Source: Micrococcales bacterium
GTDB taxonomy: Bacteria; Actinomycetota; Actinomycetes; S36-B12
Assembly (NCBI GenBank): GCA_002694095.1
Contig: NZLD01000013.1
Location: 1-7,520 of the forward strand
DNA length: 7,520 bases
Direction: 5' to 3'
Of the stretch, positions 6,274-7,520 are shown one piece after another. Under the pieces are notes generated by a model. The model did not search any database and was not told the origin of the DNA. It saw only the letters and a list, made by a program, of their open reading frames with translations. Position numbers and translations under genes: made by a program. Numbering within the stretch: the first letter of the stretch is position 1; each line of letters opens with the position of its first letter.

Positions 6274-7520
6274 GAATCTATGGTTCCGCCAAACGCAGCG
6301 ACGGGGGCGCTCGGGGGAGTACCAGTAGCGTCTCGCTTGTCGGTAGGTGCGGGCAGCGTCACGGGCTTTCCCGCCGCGGTGGCCCCTCGAACAGGGCCGG
6401 GCCCCACCCACGCAAGGGCGATCTCGTCCTCACTCGCCCGAAGTTTGTGACAGCGCACCCCCTTCGTTGCTCGACCCTTATCGGGAAAAGCGGACAAGGG
6501 GCTGATCTTGACGGACCCGAGTTCGGTTCCCGGAAGTGCGCTAGACGACCCCGCCAGCGTCACCACCATGGCCTGGTTTCCGCCGTCACTGGCGCCAGCA
6601 ACGGCGCCGAAGAAGACGGCTCGTGCTTCGCTCGGCATCGAGATGCCCGCCATCCCGGAGGCGCCGGCACCTTGCACTCGGACCGAGGCTGCAGGAAAGG
6701 TCAGCACGTTTCCCTCTGATGTCACGAATGCCAGGCGAGCATTCTCTGCCATCGCCTCCGGGGTGAAGGTGGCTCCCACCACCAGATCGCCATCATCCAA
6801 GGCAATGATCGATGCCGATCGTGTACGCGCCGACGGTGCGGGCACGGTCACTCGCTTGACAACCCCGCCCCGGGTACCGAGCGCCACTGTCGCGGTGCCG
6901 TCCACCGGAACGAGGCCTACGACACCCTCGTGAGGCTCGAGATCAACGAAGGCACCCAGGGGTGCACCGGCGGCGAGAGACGGGATGTGCGCAACGGGGG
7001 GAATCGAGGGGAGGTCGACGACGTCGAGGGAAACCACCCGTCCGGTGGTGGTCAGTGCACCGACGGTGCCTCGCGTGGTGGTCGGAGATGTGGACGTGAT
7101 CACGTCGTGAATCGAGCGGCTGTCATCTGTTGCCGCTGCGGGTGTGACCGCCGAGGTGCGGGCGATCAATCCAGCGCTCGAAAGCAAAACAATGCAGGGC
7201 TCGTCTTTGACCTCGAGAGTTGCCTCGCTGCTCTGCGAGGCGGCGGCGGACGTGGCTGCCTTGGTGACGCTAGGTGTCGCACCTTCGCGCAACTGGGTGC
7301 GTCGCGGGGTCGCTAAGGCTGCGTTCGCCTCAGCCAACTCCGTGGAGACAACATCGCGCAAGCGATCGTCGTCCGTCACGATGGCGTGCAGATCGTCGAT
7401 GGATGAGCGCAGTTCGTCTGCTTCCGCCTCGAGTTCGATCCGACTGAACTTCGTCAGGCGCCGCAGGGGCATGTCCAGGATGTAGGCGGCTTGGACCTCG
7501 GTGAGATCGAAGACCGTCAT
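6270..7520 (-). CDS. parC: DNA topoisomerase IV subunit A (ParC), C-terminal part (5' end outside window)
   Basis: 416 residues are seen and the frame stays open at base 7520. The in-frame ATG at the edge is internal, since the DNA-cleavage domain with the active-site tyrosine is missing. The fragment begins at the end of the breakage-reunion domain: LTEVQAAYILDMPLRRLTKF (residues 6-25 of the fragment) is the conserved helix pair of GyrA/ParC, followed by a coiled-coil-like stretch to about 68. A Ser/Ala/Thr-rich linker (about 71-102) leads to the beta-pinwheel DNA-wrapping domain, with blade-like segments ending near TTTGRVVSL, TRGGVVKRVTV and TSEGNVLTF. KGRATKGVRCH (348-358) is typical of the actinomycete subunit. 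No gyrase-box (QRRGGRG-like) motif is visible, which favours ParC over GyrA, as does the neighbouring parE. Stop TGA 6272-6270 overlaps the next ATG. Confidence 0.92.
   Translation of the reverse strand: MTVFDLTEVQAAYILDMPLRRLTKFSRIELEAEADELRSSIDDLHAIVTDDDRLRDVVSTELAEANAALATPRRTQLREGATPSVTKAATSAAASQSSEATLEVKDEPCIVLLSSAGLIARTSAVTPAAATDDSRSIHDVITSTSPTTTRGTVGALTTTGRVVSLDVVDLPSIPPVAHIPSLAAGAPLGAFVDLEPHEGVVGLVPVDGTATVALGTRGGVVKRVTVPAPSARTRSASIIALDDGDLVVGATFTPEAMAENARLAFVTSEGNVLTFPAASVRVQGAGASGMAGISMPSEARAVFFGAVAGASDGGNQAMVVTLAGSSSALPGTELGSVKISPLSAFPDKGRATKGVRCHKLRASEDEIALAWVGPGPVRGATAAGKPVTLPAPTDKRDATGTPPSAPVAAFGGTIDS

Noticed and set aside
6274..6411. Upstream extension of the Suc/Fer-like protein to 6411
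   Set aside because: It lies entirely inside the parC 3' end and translates to an Arg-rich stretch typical of an out-of-frame GC-rich shadow. ATG 6273 with the ATGA overlap is a better start.

Overview
The window looks like a chromosomal housekeeping segment of a moderately GC-rich actinomycete (Actinomycetota). The evidence is the order of the primary sigma factor 3' end, a small zinc-finger-like protein of the DUF7455 type and topoisomerase IV parE, followed by parC on the opposite strand. The protein signatures agree: the sigma region 4 ending, an FprA-type ferredoxin reductase and a mycobacterial-type small beta-carbonic anhydrase. The exact genus cannot be told from this sequence. I see no rRNA, tRNA, CRISPR array, insertion sequence, phage gene or large repeat.

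Layout. The left edge holds the last 96 codons of the housekeeping sigma factor (+). A 21-bp gap carrying a perfect hairpin separates it from the convergent DUF7455 gene (-). A 214-bp divergent region lies between DUF7455 and parE (+). It contains a plausible promoter for DUF7455, a perfect 7-bp inverted repeat, and a -10-like hexamer placed so that parE could be read from a leaderless transcript. After parE come a beta-carbonic anhydrase gene (+) with a strong Shine-Dalgarno sequence and an adrenodoxin-reductase-like ferredoxin-NADP reductase gene (+), which overlap in a GTGA. From the right edge the minus strand carries the C-terminal half of parC, a sucrase/ferredoxin-like protein that overlaps parC in an ATGA, and a thioredoxin-family protein 8 bp further on. 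The two gene clusters run tail to tail, and the last 20 bp of the reductase and thioredoxin-like genes overlap.

How the genes work together. ParE and ParC together form the chromosome-decatenating type IIA topoisomerase. Between them lie an FAD/NADPH reductase, a thioredoxin-fold [2Fe-2S] protein candidate and a CXXC thioredoxin-like protein. These could form an electron-transfer or thiol-redox set, but only gene proximity supports that. Every gene can be assigned to a known family, and I did not find an obviously undescribed system. The most interesting points are the redox island between the topoisomerase genes, the possible leaderless parE start with its upstream inverted repeat, and the antisense 3' overlap.
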